From assembly GCA_031841125.1 (NCBI GenBank), contig CM063109.1, forward strand, positions 37,390,038 through 37,454,037: 64,000 nt of DNA. Reading direction: 5' to 3'. Below the pieces are notes generated by a model, which was not told the DNA's origin, did no database searches, and saw only the letters and a list, made by a program, of their open reading frames with translations. Made by a program: the position numbers and the translations under genes. This document shows, in pieces, positions 46,101-57,800 of this stretch. The stretch comes from Acanthococcus lagerstroemiae. Taxonomy: Eukaryota; Arthropoda; Insecta; Hemiptera; Eriococcidae. The stretch's first letter is position 1, and every line of letters begins with the position of its first letter.

Positions 46101-49100
46101 TGGCGCTATAAACTCAAAATTTTGCATTTTTCAGCGGAAATGAAAAAATTTTTAAAAAAAAATTGAATTTACGATTTAACGATGTACATGGAACTGATTG
46201 TATGAGAATCGTGACCTATAGCGAGCCAGTAACGATAAGTTATTTGGACCCGGAAAACAACAACAACGATGCAATGCTATTTTTATGCAAAAAAGAAAAT
46301 CACTTAGATTTCGATAAAAATGAGCTCATCTGAAAGAAAATTTTATTTGCTGTAAGGCATGTTCTTTTCAATTTTCCGTTAACCACCTTCATTCTCGAGA
46401 TATTTTGAAAAAACATTAAAATTACCATAAACTGCCGCGCTGAACTCCCCCTTCTCGACCCCGTTTCCTTATCAGTTTTTCTTCAATCGATGCTAGCGAA
46501 CCTTCAATTTGCCCGGTCCCCATTATCAGATAATTTATAAGATCATGATTCAGCCGATGTTAGTACGAAATTAAAGTTTTAACTTTAATTTTTTCCTTGC
46601 TCCTTCTTTTCTTTTGCATTTTTAGCACTTTTCGGCACTATGTGACATTTATACTCGTTTTTGGTATTTATTCCATTTTCAGCATTCTTTGGCACAATAA
46701 AGTTTTTTTTCCAGGCTCCTTACTCCGTGAAACGTCCTTGTATTTGGTTCTTTATAGAGCTGTCGAAAATCGATTTTTGCAATGTATGGCCCTCCACCAT
46801 AGAAAACTGTGTTATTTACCCTCTGAGCTCTGTTACTTGTTCCCAAACCCAAATAGAGAGCGCAGTTTCTGGAAGTAGACAGAAAATAGTAATAAATATT
46901 TAAGTACACAAAAATCACAATTTTTTAATCCTAATGCAAGTACTAAAAACTAAAAAGTAACATTTTTATTAAGAGAAACAATTTTAGCTGTCGAGTTCAC
47001 GCTTCACAATCACGAATAATTGTTGATTTTTGCCGATAGCCGCCCTTTATCAGCCTAAAGGAGTTATCCATACATCAGTGGGAAATATCGATTTTCATCG
47101 ATTTGAAAAATAATCGATTTAAATCGATTTTTGGACAGCTCTAGGTTTTTATGCCTTATGTCTCCCGGCCTTCAGGAAATGATTTGACAAATGTCAGTGA
47201 ATCCGTTCTCTAGTTATTAGTATCGTTGCAAAGAGCGTGAAAAGTAGAATTATTTCAAATTGGGTTCCCCGTACAAAAATTGGGTATCCACGTTGGAAAA
47301 AGCTTATCAGTATTCACTATATCCGTAAACCCAAGGCCTATTAAAGTCTGGTGTAGTTGGGTCCAGTTAAGAAACATAACTCGCTACCCGCAATACACAT
47401 TGATAGCAAGGGCATTGTGTAGTTGGAGGGGAAGGACGAGTTTAAGAACACGTCAGCGCCGTGAAAAAATTATGTTTCTTAATTGGACCACAAAGTTTAG
47501 AGGGAAGGTTGGTCTACTCGGGTAGGCAATCTGCAACAATTCTTCCTATCTCAGCCGTGCCGAAATTCACTTCATAAGAAAGTGTACGCCGAAAATTGAG
47601 CCGTCATTTAATGAAATCGATGATTATAGGATAAGCCCATGAGGAATGATCGAAAAACGAAAAGTTCGAATTATATAGGGAACAGAAAAGACAGACGAGG
47701 TGTCATAGAAGGTACGACAGGAAAAACGAAACTCGAAACTCAGTGGTACGACCATAATATTACAAAATTACGATTATGTCCATTTTAGTTATCATACACT
47801 ACCAACTTGATAACAAGGCAGACGGATAAGTATGCAGTATGAAGTACTGGAAAAGCCCTATACCCTATCCGAGTTAGGAACGTCCCGTCAATCAAACAGG
47901 CAATGGGCAATTCGGTAAGCTGCGGGGAAAGAAGATTGTATTGTGTTCACACTGAACGCGCAGTAGCGCTAATGTAAATAATATCTGTCTCGCCGTGAAA
48001 CGGACGAAAATACGGGCCACGGCCGTACATTTCATGATTTTGTTTTCATGATAAATAAATCGCAAATCATCCACACTATCACTTCGAACAAGTGAACTGC
48101 GAACGCGTAACAAATGCGCGTTCGGTATGATTAGCCCATTGATTGACGGGACGTTCTTCACTCGAATAGGGTATAAGTGGACCAACCTTCCCTCTAATAC
48201 CCTTGCCGTAATCCGGCATTGTCAATGTGTGGCCGAGTGGTTAACGTGCCTGATTCGCAATCCTTGCGTTTCGGGTTCGAAACCCACCAACGCCAAAAAG
48301 CTAGTACTATTCGAATGCACCCCCGCTAACATCCTAGCGAACACAGCGACAACAGTATCAATCGAGGTGGAATGATAACGCGTCCTGTAACCCCCGCTAG
48401 TTCGAACGGACAGAACACTGCAACCGCAGGTTGTGTTACCACCGGACCGAAAAAGACTGATACTGGTATGTGCACGTCGTGGCCAGTTCACTCAACCTTG
48501 TGGAAACACGTGGCTAGTAAGCGAACTGCGGCTGCACGCTCTTTGGCATAGAAAAGGAAAACTCTTAACGCAACAAACCATGGGGAAAGGAACGGCAAAC
48601 TACCCCGACTAGTACTGCCTAGGAAAGTCGCGCATCAGAAACCGCGATCGCCAACATTCGGCAACGGGTACGGTACCTGATTTTTAAAAGCCGGCATCAT
48701 TCATTGACTTCTAATGTTCTAATATTACTTTTTCTCGAAAAAACAGATTTTGTCGCTTGTTCAGTTTTTGCTTAACGGTGTCCGTGTACAAGTGCATATT
48801 TATATTAATTACAGAATCTTCATTAACATCAAATTTTGTGGGAAGAATCGGGGTAAACGAGATCGTTCATGAAAGGAACCTGGTAGGTCAGTATTGTACA
48901 AGGAAAAAGCCCGCTATTTGTATCTTAATTCCAATATAATCCTAACTTATCGGATGTCTTTCTTTAACATTGATGACATACCTAGATTCTTCCACCAGAG
49001 TTTCTTGCAACATGCTCCATTTTGGTCTAACTAGGGAAACTGGAAACATATCACCAAACCGACATCGTCATCAATGTAAATTACCCTTACCTGTTTTTGA

Positions 49101-50888
49101 GGAGGAAAATTGTTATGAAAAGTTTTGATGTAGCTGGTTTTTCCCCGAACCCTAGTTCGCAACCTTTCATAGAAAATTGGTTAACTGGCTCACAGTGGCA
49201 CAGAAACGACAAGTTTAGTACGCGGGTTCATTTAAGAGTTTTGCAGCATGCGCTAGCGTAGAACATAGCTAGTAGATACATCGGTGATGGTGAAAAGCTT
49301 GTAAGTGAACAAAAAGTGAATTAGTTTTACGATTTTCGACAAGCGTACGAATAACGTACAATCGCGCGATTTAACGTATTATTATAATTGTATCTGATTA
49401 TGTCAACGAATCTTGTATTGCAGTTGAAAAACTTATACTCGAAAGCTTAAAACGAGATGAGAAAAATGTCTTCCTTGCGAATACTCTGTGGACTCATTAT
49501 ATGTCGACTAAACGATTCAATGATGCCGACAAGATTTGGAAAACATATCTGCAGAGCTACGATCCAAGGAGTTTCATTTCGTAAACTGACGAACCATGTA
49601 GCACGCCATGCAGATACTGAATTAGGATTAAAAATTATAAATACGCTCGAATCCAAAAGCAACATTACTTCCGCTTCTCTAGGCCTCGCATATGGCGTTC
49701 TAATTTCCGCGTTTGGTACGTACCTGCTGTATGTTCTCGCGATTCGATCTATTTTAAGCCGAAATCACGAACTACTTCTGGAGTATACCTGATGTGCTTC
49801 ACTACTTACCCATTTTCCTTTTACATGAAATAACCGAGCGTTCGTTTTACCCTTACATTCAATATAATTAAACAATATAATCATACTGGAGCTAGATGAA
49901 GATAGTTGCATGGGAGCAGACTTCTGCTGATCAAGTTACTTGTTGAAGTTATGGACTTGGTTACTTTCTGACCTTTTGTAGAACCCGGATAAATTATTAA
50001 CTGTGGAACTCCTTAAGGCGCTCGTGCATATGCAGTGCTAAGTTGCCATCGAATACTCTTGTTTCATTGGTTTCCGTTTCAGTTGGAATCTTGAATCTAG
50101 TGCCAGGAAAACCTGGAACAATTTAACGTTGACGTAGACAATATTAAGTAATAATTGCCGCAATCAGAGGTACTGATAGTAGTGTCTGAGCTCAGTGTAC
50201 ATTTACTATCCAGAACATGTAGGGCTTAGATTGAATTTATTCGACGTTGCTCGACAAGTTCACGTGGAGCTCAGATTTCAGTTCTGTATGAACTAGTACT
50301 ATACCGTCCATGACCATGTATTGTGACACACATATACCTAGGTGTAATATTTGAATCTTACTTAGGGAGCTGAGTGTAAGTAGCGATCAAGTGCCTTTTT
50401 TTGAAGTGACAGACTATATTAACTAAGATTATGTTGGACATGGTTTATCTTATCTGCCGCTGCAAAAAATACCCCCTTCTAGCAGTCAGCCCTCCACTTG
50501 TTCCTCTTGTTATTTTATGCATGTCTGTTTAAGGATCTAACGATAAGTACTAATTGCAGACGCATCTAAATTTTGATTTGTGCCATCATTTTCACGATTA
50601 ACTTCTGTTACAGTTCAAAAAAATTTAATCAATGAAGCGTTAGAAATTCTCGAACGTGCTTTATCGAGGGTAACGCTTGACGACATCATGAGATCTGGCC
50701 TGGTGACGTTGAAGGCCGCTTGTATTGCAAAAAACATGCGATTTCCTTATGAAATACCGGTTAGTTATCTTTATTGTCTCATTATACATACAGTATCACA
50801 TTGTATATCTATTGTCTGTAAGATGAATCAGTCGGACGATTCTAATGATTTCATTTCTTTTTTACAGAGTAAAAGCATTGAAATATGA
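34194..50888 (+). CDS. LRPPRC: LRPPRC-like PPR protein, copy A (22 exons, two frameshifts)
   Basis: Mitochondrial pentatricopeptide-repeat protein of the LRPPRC/Drosophila bsf family, which stabilises and helps translate mitochondrial mRNAs. Exons: 34194-34315, 34408-34550, 34641-34763, 34857-35124, 35215-35446, 35532-35726, 35811-36024, 36147-36368, 36735-37009, 37129-37302, 37381-37512, 37597-37793, 38021-38246, 41672-41903, 42000-42159, 43355-43519, 43606-43711, 43805-44021, 44375-44576, 49424-49715, 50614-50759, 50868-50888. All junctions are GT-AG and phases match. Corrected for two extra bases it spans about 1353 residues (human 1394). The N-terminus (MSHVLRLSLKYTIRRVG) is a basic, acid-free mitochondrial presequence. 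Diagnostic segments are HYNALLKVYLENE, VTYQRLITKYCQLGDIDGA and RYHYFWPLLVSRGKQKDVAG. Exons 12 and 20 each hold one surplus base that would truncate the protein. Copy B follows about 1 kb downstream. Confidence 0.9.
37597..37793 (+). CDS. LRPPRC: LRPPRC copy A exon 12 with +1 frameshift
   Basis: The exon is 197 nt, but the phases of its neighbours need 196, the exact length of the matching copy B exon (56,520-56,715). Reading is open to FQSVLG, then meets a stop at 37,744. Dropping one G at about 37,711 restores EREPDFNLNSTKLLKLALLL, which aligns with copy B. The defect is one extra G in CTTGGAAAG. Confidence 0.85.
39300..40330. repeat. Degenerate AGGAAAATCATATA repeat in intron 13 of copy A
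   Basis: Words such as GAGAAAACC-ATATAAGAAG, AGGAAAACTATATGG and AGGAAAATCATATC recur every 20-30 bp, densely to about 39,680 and more thinly at 39,900-40,030 and 40,230-40,310. It is an old simple-sequence satellite without ORFs. Confidence 0.45.
40440..40950 (+). repeat. ~0.5-kb dispersed repeat, copy 1
   Basis: A block starting near GTTTTTATGCGAAAAAGAAA and ending near CAGGAAATGATTTGACAAAT recurs in the same orientation at 46,273-47,215 with few differences. The interior has no ORF. It lies in copy A intron 13; the second block lies in intron 19. Confidence 0.8.
42225..43120 (-). mobile_element. Internally deleted mariner
   Basis: The ends carry inverted AAGTTCCGGGACTAATTTT (left) and AATTAGTTCCGGAACTT (right) and are flanked by TA. 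On the minus strand the transposase begins MEQAYAHKFCFKVGKSRSET and GDDC (the helix-turn-helix part), then jumps to PPGQKVNAASYKDVMERLL and, after shifts, DNAPAHSSTLVTQFLAQKSV and PPYSPDLARLDFF, the mariner DDE(D) core. About 400 bp is missing compared with a full element (~1.3 kb), and stops and frameshifts are present. It sits antisense in copy A intron 15 and has no effect on splicing visible from the sequence. Confidence 0.8.
44577..45600. other. Copy A intron 19, 5' part: nothing identified
   Basis: AT-rich intron sequence with no exon and no repeat I can define. The whole intron is 4.85 kb, mostly mobile DNA. Confidence 0.35.
45602..46002. mobile_element. Hairpin MITE, ~160-bp arms
   Basis: CTGAAATACACCAAATTATT at the left end and AATAATTTGGTGCATTTCAG at the right are inverted, and the homology runs through TCCACAATGTAGTAAAAAAA and GACATGCATTCTTAATCAAC. 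The loop is about 80 bp. No ORF. Confidence 0.8.
46273..47215 (+). repeat. ~0.5-kb dispersed repeat, copy 2, interrupted
   Basis: Same sequence as 40,440-40,950 but split after GTATTTGGTTCTTTA by a 389-bp insertion. The part after the insertion resumes with CCTTATGTCTCCCGGCCTTC. Confidence 0.8.
46755..47143. mobile_element. hAT-like MITE inserted in the dispersed repeat
   Basis: The ends TAGAGCTGTCGAAAATCGAT and its inverse (ATCGATTTTTGGACAGCTCTA-type right end) bound a non-coding 389 bp. Flanks GGTTCTTTA and GGTTTTTA look like an imperfect 8-bp duplication. The intact copy at 40,440 shows the empty site. Confidence 0.65.
47212..47300 (+). repeat. Third copy of the MITE family at 21,892
   Basis: GTTATTAGTATCGTTGCAAA, GAGCGTGAAAAGTAGAATT and TTGGGTTCCCCGTACAAAAA follow the order of 21,945-22,030. 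It is a partial, diverged copy joined to the dispersed repeat. Confidence 0.5.
47864..48178. mobile_element. Hairpin with ~50-bp arms
   Basis: ACCCTATCCGAGTTAGGAAC with GTCCCGTCAATCAA at 47,869 is inverted at 48,130-48,178 (TTGATTGACGGGACGTTCTT, CACTCGAATAGGGT). The loop has no coding content. Just upstream (47,360-47,500) another short inverted pair uses GTCCAGTTAAGAAACATAA. Confidence 0.55.
48222..48670 (+). mobile_element. tRNA-derived SINE
   Basis: TGTGGCCGAGTGGTTAACG is an RNA polymerase III A box in a tRNA-like context, and GGGTTCGAAACCC is the B box, with an anticodon-like loop ATTCGCAAT between. No closing acceptor stem follows, so it is not a functional tRNA. The tail contains GGAAAGGAACGGCAAACTAC, a phrase I recall from insect SINE bodies. 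Confidence 0.65.
48700..49420. other. Copy A intron 19, 3' part: nothing identified
   Basis: AT-rich intronic sequence up to the acceptor TTGTATTGCAG at 49,423; no exon or repeat recognised. Confidence 0.35.
49424..49715 (+). CDS. LRPPRC: LRPPRC copy A exon 20 with +1 frameshift
   Basis: The first part reads IEKLILESLKRDEKNVFL to KIWKTYLQS, then a stop (TAA) follows at about 49,582. The +1 frame continues in sense as VSFRKLTNHVARHADTEL to GVLISAF. The exon is 292 nt where phases require 291, so there is one surplus base at about 49,550-49,560. Confidence 0.8.
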
Positions 50889-51891
50889 ATCAAATATGAT
50901 GCCAGCAGCTGGATTCAACTCATTCGGAGACTTTGTTTGTAGATCAGCATTTTGTGTTGATAGATATTTTGTTATCTTTAAATAGTGTTGTTTATTTCTG
51001 TTATAGAAGTACATGTTTTTACGAGAATTTCAGATTTAATTATTAGTTTCTTCGTTTCTATATCTTCTTGTATGACTATTCTTTGAAGGCTCCGTGCAAG
51101 AAGTACTTCATAGTCAAGTGGGGCATTTCCGTTCAGCTTAAATTGTCATTGCATCTCACGCGATGTTTCGTTATTTTCTGAAGATGCAATAGTGAGAGCA
51201 CTTGAACGGGTATTTCTTACTTGACACGCTCTCTACTTATAAGGGAGGGAAATAAAAAAAAGCGAGTACTTTGTTCCATGATGGCCCAGGATCATGGTAA
51301 ATTCAAGTAAAATAAACGTGAAAGTATCCAAAGTATCAAGTATAAGACAAATTTCAAATTTTCCTATTTGCGATCGATATGGTGACAGGTTGAAACTTGT
51401 TTCAGTGGTTACAATAACAGGGAGGGAAGAGGACCAAATAGGTCTTTGCCCCTTCTGTGATGATTATACTTCTTCAATTTACACTAGATAAGATGTAATG
51501 AGAACTTTTCAAATTCTGCAAACATCTTTTTCTCAAAAGTGAGTCGTTCATTTTTCTCAAGTCCTGGCGGCGACCCTATTTGCGTGAATATTGTTTTTCC
51601 AAAACCGCGTTTAATTTCGAAAGTGAAAGTGGAATTGCAAATCAAATTTGAAGATTCAAACTGCTGCCTTCGTATCATCAAGAAAATGTGATCAAAACTG
51701 GCGTGTGATGATGAGAATGTTCTTGAATGATCCGATGATATTCTTGACTATCGACTATGACGACTAACGTAAAATCTGATTCGAGATGTCGTGTCAACTT
51801 TCAAGTTCGCTCTTAACTGCATTGTGTGCGTAAATAAGCCGTATGCAGTTATATCAATAACAAACTGAAATGCGCGTTGCATCTGGATACA
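50889..51891 (+). other. Intergenic region between LRPPRC copies A and B
   Basis: This 1-kb spacer carries the 3' UTR of copy A and the promoter of copy B. A candidate poly(A) signal AATAAA is at 51,251-51,256. A 65-codon ORF at 51,294-51,491 has no recognisable domain. The last 150 bp before the copy B ATG show no TATA box. Confidence 0.4.
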
Positions 51892-54800
51892 ATGTCTTGT
51901 ATTTTACGTTCCTCGTTTAATTTTTCACTTAGGAAATTGTGCACTAGAGCTGTTCAGGTACAGGTACAAAATAGAGCTGCCTCGAAATCGACCATTGGGA
52001 ATGTTACTACAACCATTCTGTAAGATTTATTAACTTTATTATAATGGTTATTGTCATCTCGATTGATCACTCGGATATATTGTTGTGGCAATCTCAATTT
52101 AACGAAAATTTATTTACCGTATTTCCTGTAGACAGTACAATCGCAACTATTCCACGAGAAATCTAAATAGTGCCATTGAAATGTTGATATCCAAATTGAA
52201 CGAAAATGCCAAGAAATCGCGTCGTGTTTCTGTCATAGAAGTTCGCATGGTTGTTGAAGCGGTCAAAGCATTTCGTAAGTCGAATACCTTTCAGTTTTCT
52301 GTAGCATCGAATCAACTTCATTTACATTTACCCTCGTGAAATTCATCGTCCTTTCGTGGACTCACTCGTGGACATGTTTTTCGTTGCTACCTTTCTCTGC
52401 TATTTACTTACACTTTTCAGAGGTGATTTCGGCAAAACAGTCTCTCATACTTATTCGTTGTTGCGGAAATTTGCTGATACAAGAAAAGCCTGAAACTAGA
52501 ACTGCGCTGGTACACGAAATATGGAACACGCTCGAGAAACTTGGTATGTATCGCATCCGCGGATGTAATCAACGTAGGTAAAGATTTATTACGAATTTGA
52601 ATTATATCGCCCTTGTCATCCATGCTAGGAGCCAAGTTGGACATTCGTCATTACAATGCATTGCTGTCCGTCTACTGGGAAAATAATCATTCGTACGATT
52701 CTGCCGATATTCTCGATAGTATGAAAGAAAAAGGATTAGAACCGAACCGAATCACCTATCAAAGACTTCTGAAAAGTCATTGTCAGATGGGAGACATCAA
52801 CGGCGCTGTTAATGTTGTAAAAATGTTACATGAGAAACAAATACCTCTGGATGTATCATTTTTCAACGCATTAATTGTCGGTCTTTCGAAAATAAAGTAA
52901 GATTGATGGCGTTTACATACGGTGGAGGGCGTAGTGCCACAGGCCAAATCGGTTTTCGCCATTTTCCTCTATAGTTATTGTAGCTAAATGGAATTGTTGG
53001 AACTCCGAAACGATGTGCCGATTTTGAGGGCATTCTGTTTGCTTAATTTTGATGGGTTCTGTTACCAAATATGTTTAGATACCGAAAGGATTTGTCACGA
53101 TCCTTAGCTTTATAATGCCCTGCCTGTTTCAACTATGAACTACTTTATAAGATATATCGAAGACTTGATAAGTTCTATTTTAGAGAGCTGTGTGAACTGA
53201 GCGATCTTATAAATTGCAAAATCTTGAACGCCTTTTTGTAAGATAAGGATACATTGCTATTTTTGAGAGATTAGTTTATGAATAGGCCTACTTATTATTT
53301 TATCAATACACAATTTCCTATAATATGTGACCAAAGGTCGATGTAAGGATAGGTGCACTAAGCCCTCCATGCACGTAAGCCGAGTAATAGGCTACGTGAT
53401 ACGAATATGTATATTGTATAAATAGTATAATATGTAACCCAGCCCCACCGTTCTTCTGGAAAACTGTTAGTCTTTTTTCACAAGTACAATGTACACGCGT
53501 GTAAACTGTAGATAATTGAGTTACCTACTTGTTTTTTACATTTTCAGTAATATTGAATGCGTGGAAGACATACTCGATGTTCTAGAAGCAATAAAAATTG
53601 ACCCGTCTTCGGAAACGCTCAGTATTCTCATATGTACAAACATCGAGATGAGAGATCTGACAAAAGTGGATGCTTTATGGCAGTTGTGTGATCAGTACCG
53701 GGTAGTCTTTAAGAGAAAGTATTACTTCGACATTATTTACGCATACGCCATCTGCGACTTTGACGATGAAATTAACAAGGTACTTAGTAAACCAATTTTG
53801 CCGGCGAACTACATCGAAGTGTTTGTCCGTATTTCAATCGATTAATTTTATGTAATTATTCGCAGGTATTAAATCGGATAAAGAAGACGTCCACCTATGA
53901 TCAAGACGCGACGAATCTGTCTCTAAAATTAGTAACTTCGAACAAACTCGAGGCAAGTTTCAAAGTCTTGAAAACCATTGATGAACGCGCATGGTCTCTC
54001 CAAAACATGTTTATCGCCCACCTAGTTCGATCTTGCGAGGTATGTTGGAATACTCTCGGCTGAATTTTCGAATAACTCGACAAAGCAAGAGGCTTGAACC
54101 GAATATTAGAAATTTTTCTGTTTTAGTCTCTAAATTTCATTACGAAGTGTTGTAATCGACTGATGAAACATAATCTGAATCCACACATTTTCAACGTCGC
54201 GATGGAAACTTGTTTACAATATGGCAAAGAAGAAATTGCGCTGGGCTTGTTTCACGAAGCAAAAATAAACAACGTGCCTGTTAGATACCACTATTTCTGG
54301 CCATTGCTAGTCAGTCGCGGGAAGGAAAACGATGTCTCGGGTAGGTAAAAATGATACTCAAGAATATTAACAACTTATTTCCGACTTTCTGAGCGCTTTG
54401 CCTGATTTGAATTTTGTTTTTCTTGTACTCAGGAATGCTCGATATCTTATCTATTATGGTGAAAAATTTCGGTTTTCATCCGAATACAGAAACGATTAAG
54501 GAATATGTGCTGCCATATATGCTGTCGGAAAATACCGATGTTGGAAATGTTCTCTCAAATCTAAATGCTCGAGGTGTTGATGTTGAAAGTGTTGTTAGTT
54601 CCTTGGTTCTGTACTTATTAATAGAAGGGAAAATACGAGAAGCGGCAGACATTGGTTAGTTTCCAATTTGCCTTTTCTTTCTTTCTTCCGAAGAACACAC
54701 TGTTAGTCACGTTTCGTCTTTCATTTTTCGAAACATTTACGTATATTTCTTTTATAGCTCGATGTTACCAAACATACTACCCACCATTCATGATTAGAGA

Positions 54801-57800
54801 ACATTTAGTAGACAGCTACTTGCGAACCGAAGACATCGACTCATTTGTAACCGTACTGAAGGGACTTATTTGCGGTATATACCACGCAGCAAATAGCACC
54901 GATTTTCATAACAACGAAGACATTCACGGTGGGATACCAGATCATCGAGAATATGCCGGTTTAATTGTGCAGGATATTGCAAAAGATATGATTTTAAGGC
55001 GAAAGAATTTCAAATCGTTCGAGGACTTGCTCCAGGTACGGAATAATTTTCTAGTGCTATACATCTGTTTTCTAATTTTACTCTCAAACCGAGCCCTGGA
55101 ATCCGCCCTTTCGAGCATTACCTCAGAGACGTCGGGGAGACTGTTAGGGCTGCCTTAGCCCTCTTCTTATCTTGCCGAAAACCCGGCCTAGGTCGAAATG
55201 TGGCGAGTTGCTACCTGGGCTCGAACCCAAGACCTCCGGATTTCGAAACCAGAGCGCTAACCACTCGGCCAACCAGACCCCTATTCTGATACATGTGACG
55301 AAATTGGGATATAAATTAGAGTTGCAAATGTTGGCACGATTGCCTCTTATCAGTGGTCCGAATGGGGGATCATGGAGATTTTTCTATTCAAAAGTACACA
55401 TGATCACCCATTCGTTTCCTCCCCGCTAACACCCGCACAGGTGATTTTGCAGCGCACTCTAGTGCAGGTTTATACCCCAATAAAAAAATACAAGATAATA
55501 TTATAATATTATTGGGGGGGGGCACTATAAAAGCCTTAGTGGATTCGATTGCCAAATGTTTGAATTCACAAATTTAACGCATCTATTTGATGGATCCTTA
55601 TTCTCCACCAATCAGATTGTTTCGAAGTCTTAATGAACAATTTTATACCATTAATGCATTATCGAAGTAATTTCTAAGTGGGTACCTAATAACAACCTAC
55701 TCTTTGAATCAGGAAAAAGCATTATTCGGATCTTTTGAGATTTGCCACAATATTAACTTCTTACTCGTGGTTTACACTCGAGATTTTCTATTTTCTGATG
55801 CTTGTTTAGAGCATGTTAGAGCATAAAATCGGTATAAGCGTGAGAAGCGCCGAAGAATTACAGAATATCTTGGTTGATAAATATACACCAAAAATGTCAA
55901 CTATATTAGAAAAATTGGTATTTGAAGAACTTCCAGTATCCGTGTCTTTCGAGAACTTGGAACATTCTTCGCCGATCGTGAGTATGCACTATACGTACTC
56001 TTATACCTTCGTGGCTTATGTCAAACATAAGTGAAAGCAATTTTGTGAGATTTCAAGTATTAAGAAACTGTTTGTAAAGACGATTCGGAATATCGGATGT
56101 TTCGTTCGAAGAAATCGGTTACTGTGTCTGAAGAGTAAACTCGTGCTTTATTTGTTTGCTATAACTCGATATAACCTCATCACTTCGTCGCTGTAGGAAG
56201 TAACTTAAAAACCGGGCTTATTGTACTACTAAAATGAACGCGAGTGCGGCATTTTATATAATATGGTTTCACACTTATTTTAATCAATTTTATAAGCATT
56301 GTTTCGTTTTGTTGCAGAATGTGCAACCCGTGAAAAATTGCGACCTCACGATGAATGGGAATGCACATTCATTTCACAATTCTACTCTTGAAACCGATCC
56401 AAAAATATTCGATGCGAACGAGGTCGGTGTGTAGTATTATGTAGGTAACTCTGTGTAATCGACAGGTGTCTGTAAGACAATACACATGTGACAAAACGCA
56501 ATTCTTCCTATATTTTTAGAAACAGGAAGCTGAAAACGTCGAGCTTTCTCACTCGATGTATGTGAACCGAATCAATACGCTGCTCGAGTGTGGTCAACTA
56601 CACGAAGCGCTAGATATATATGAAGAGATCTGCAGAAAACTTCCGCACTTGAACTTCGAACCTGTAGTGATACTACGACTCGCCTGGTTGCTCGTGCAGA
56701 ATAAGCATTATTACCGTGCGTTACCATCTTCCTAACTGCGTTATTTCAAATTTAGTCTAACTGTGCATAAGATGCATTTAGGCGTTTTAAATTATTGCCA
56801 AAAACTTTTTGTGAATTGAACAGAGGCGCTAGGGATCTTGAAAAGGAAATTGGAGTACACTGTGGAGGAAGAGATATCCGACGAGGAGTCTTTCGTTTGC
56901 AACTTACTATGTTGGAATATTCTGAACTTATTAGCGGAAGAAGGAAACGTGCAAAGAGTTAAGGAATGCACGGACTTATTCTTATCGGGAAAATTTGTTC
57001 GAGCCAATGACTTCCTTTTGGGTCCGTTGATTAAAGTGCACATCATCAGGTTAGTTGATGTTACTTCATTTTTTCCTGTAAAGTACTCGCTGTTTAGGAC
57101 TTATCCGATGCGCAATCAGTTACCCTCTAGTTACCCGCGGAAAAGTTACCCATTTGCAACCCTTGGTTACCCTCAAATTACCCAGAAACCCACCAGTTAC
57201 CCTTGGTTCACCTTTAGTTACCCGGGTAACTAGCGGGATTTTGCGCATCCCGATACGCAGTCAATTACCCTTTAGTTACCCGCAGGAAAGTTACCCATTT
57301 GTAACCTTCGGTTACCCTCAGATTATCCAGAAATTCGTCAGTTGCCCTTGGTTCCCCTTTAGTTACCCGGGTAAATGGCGGGGTTTTGCGCATCGCGTAT
57401 GATTCTATTGAAGTTATAACTATAATTAGTTTATATATAATATGTTCCTCGATTGGAATGAAGAAAAACTGTCGACGGTTCTCTGAAGAAACCATTTTTT
57501 AACACGTAAAGTGCCGAGCTTTTTTTTACTGTAACCTACAAAACCATGACTTGTCACTTACCGGTGGGTGATTCTGAGATTTCGTAAAAGAGCTTTAGCG
57601 GAGGTTGTAGTAAACGGGGATGGCTAAAACTTGGATGCGAGGTTCCCGAGATATGCCCTACCCTTTTTGGTGACAAATAAGTACATCACTTCTTGAGGCT
57701 CCTATAATTCCACAGCTGTCACCCACCGGTGGTGACGGGTGGTGACAATTTTACGTGGGACGTTTAGAAAGTAAGTTTACTCATTTTTTTCTCGGGTCGG

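Noticed and set aside
48222..48300. Possible tRNA gene
   Set aside because: The A and B boxes and an anticodon-like loop are present, but the acceptor stem does not pair and SINE body sequence follows.
49457..49792. Independent 111-codon gene
   Set aside because: It is the shifted reading of LRPPRC copy A exon 20 plus intron; its central part is the true exon frame after the extra base.
55205..55285. Possible minus-strand tRNA-Ser gene
   Set aside because: There is no long variable arm and no acceptor stem, so it fits a SINE head better.
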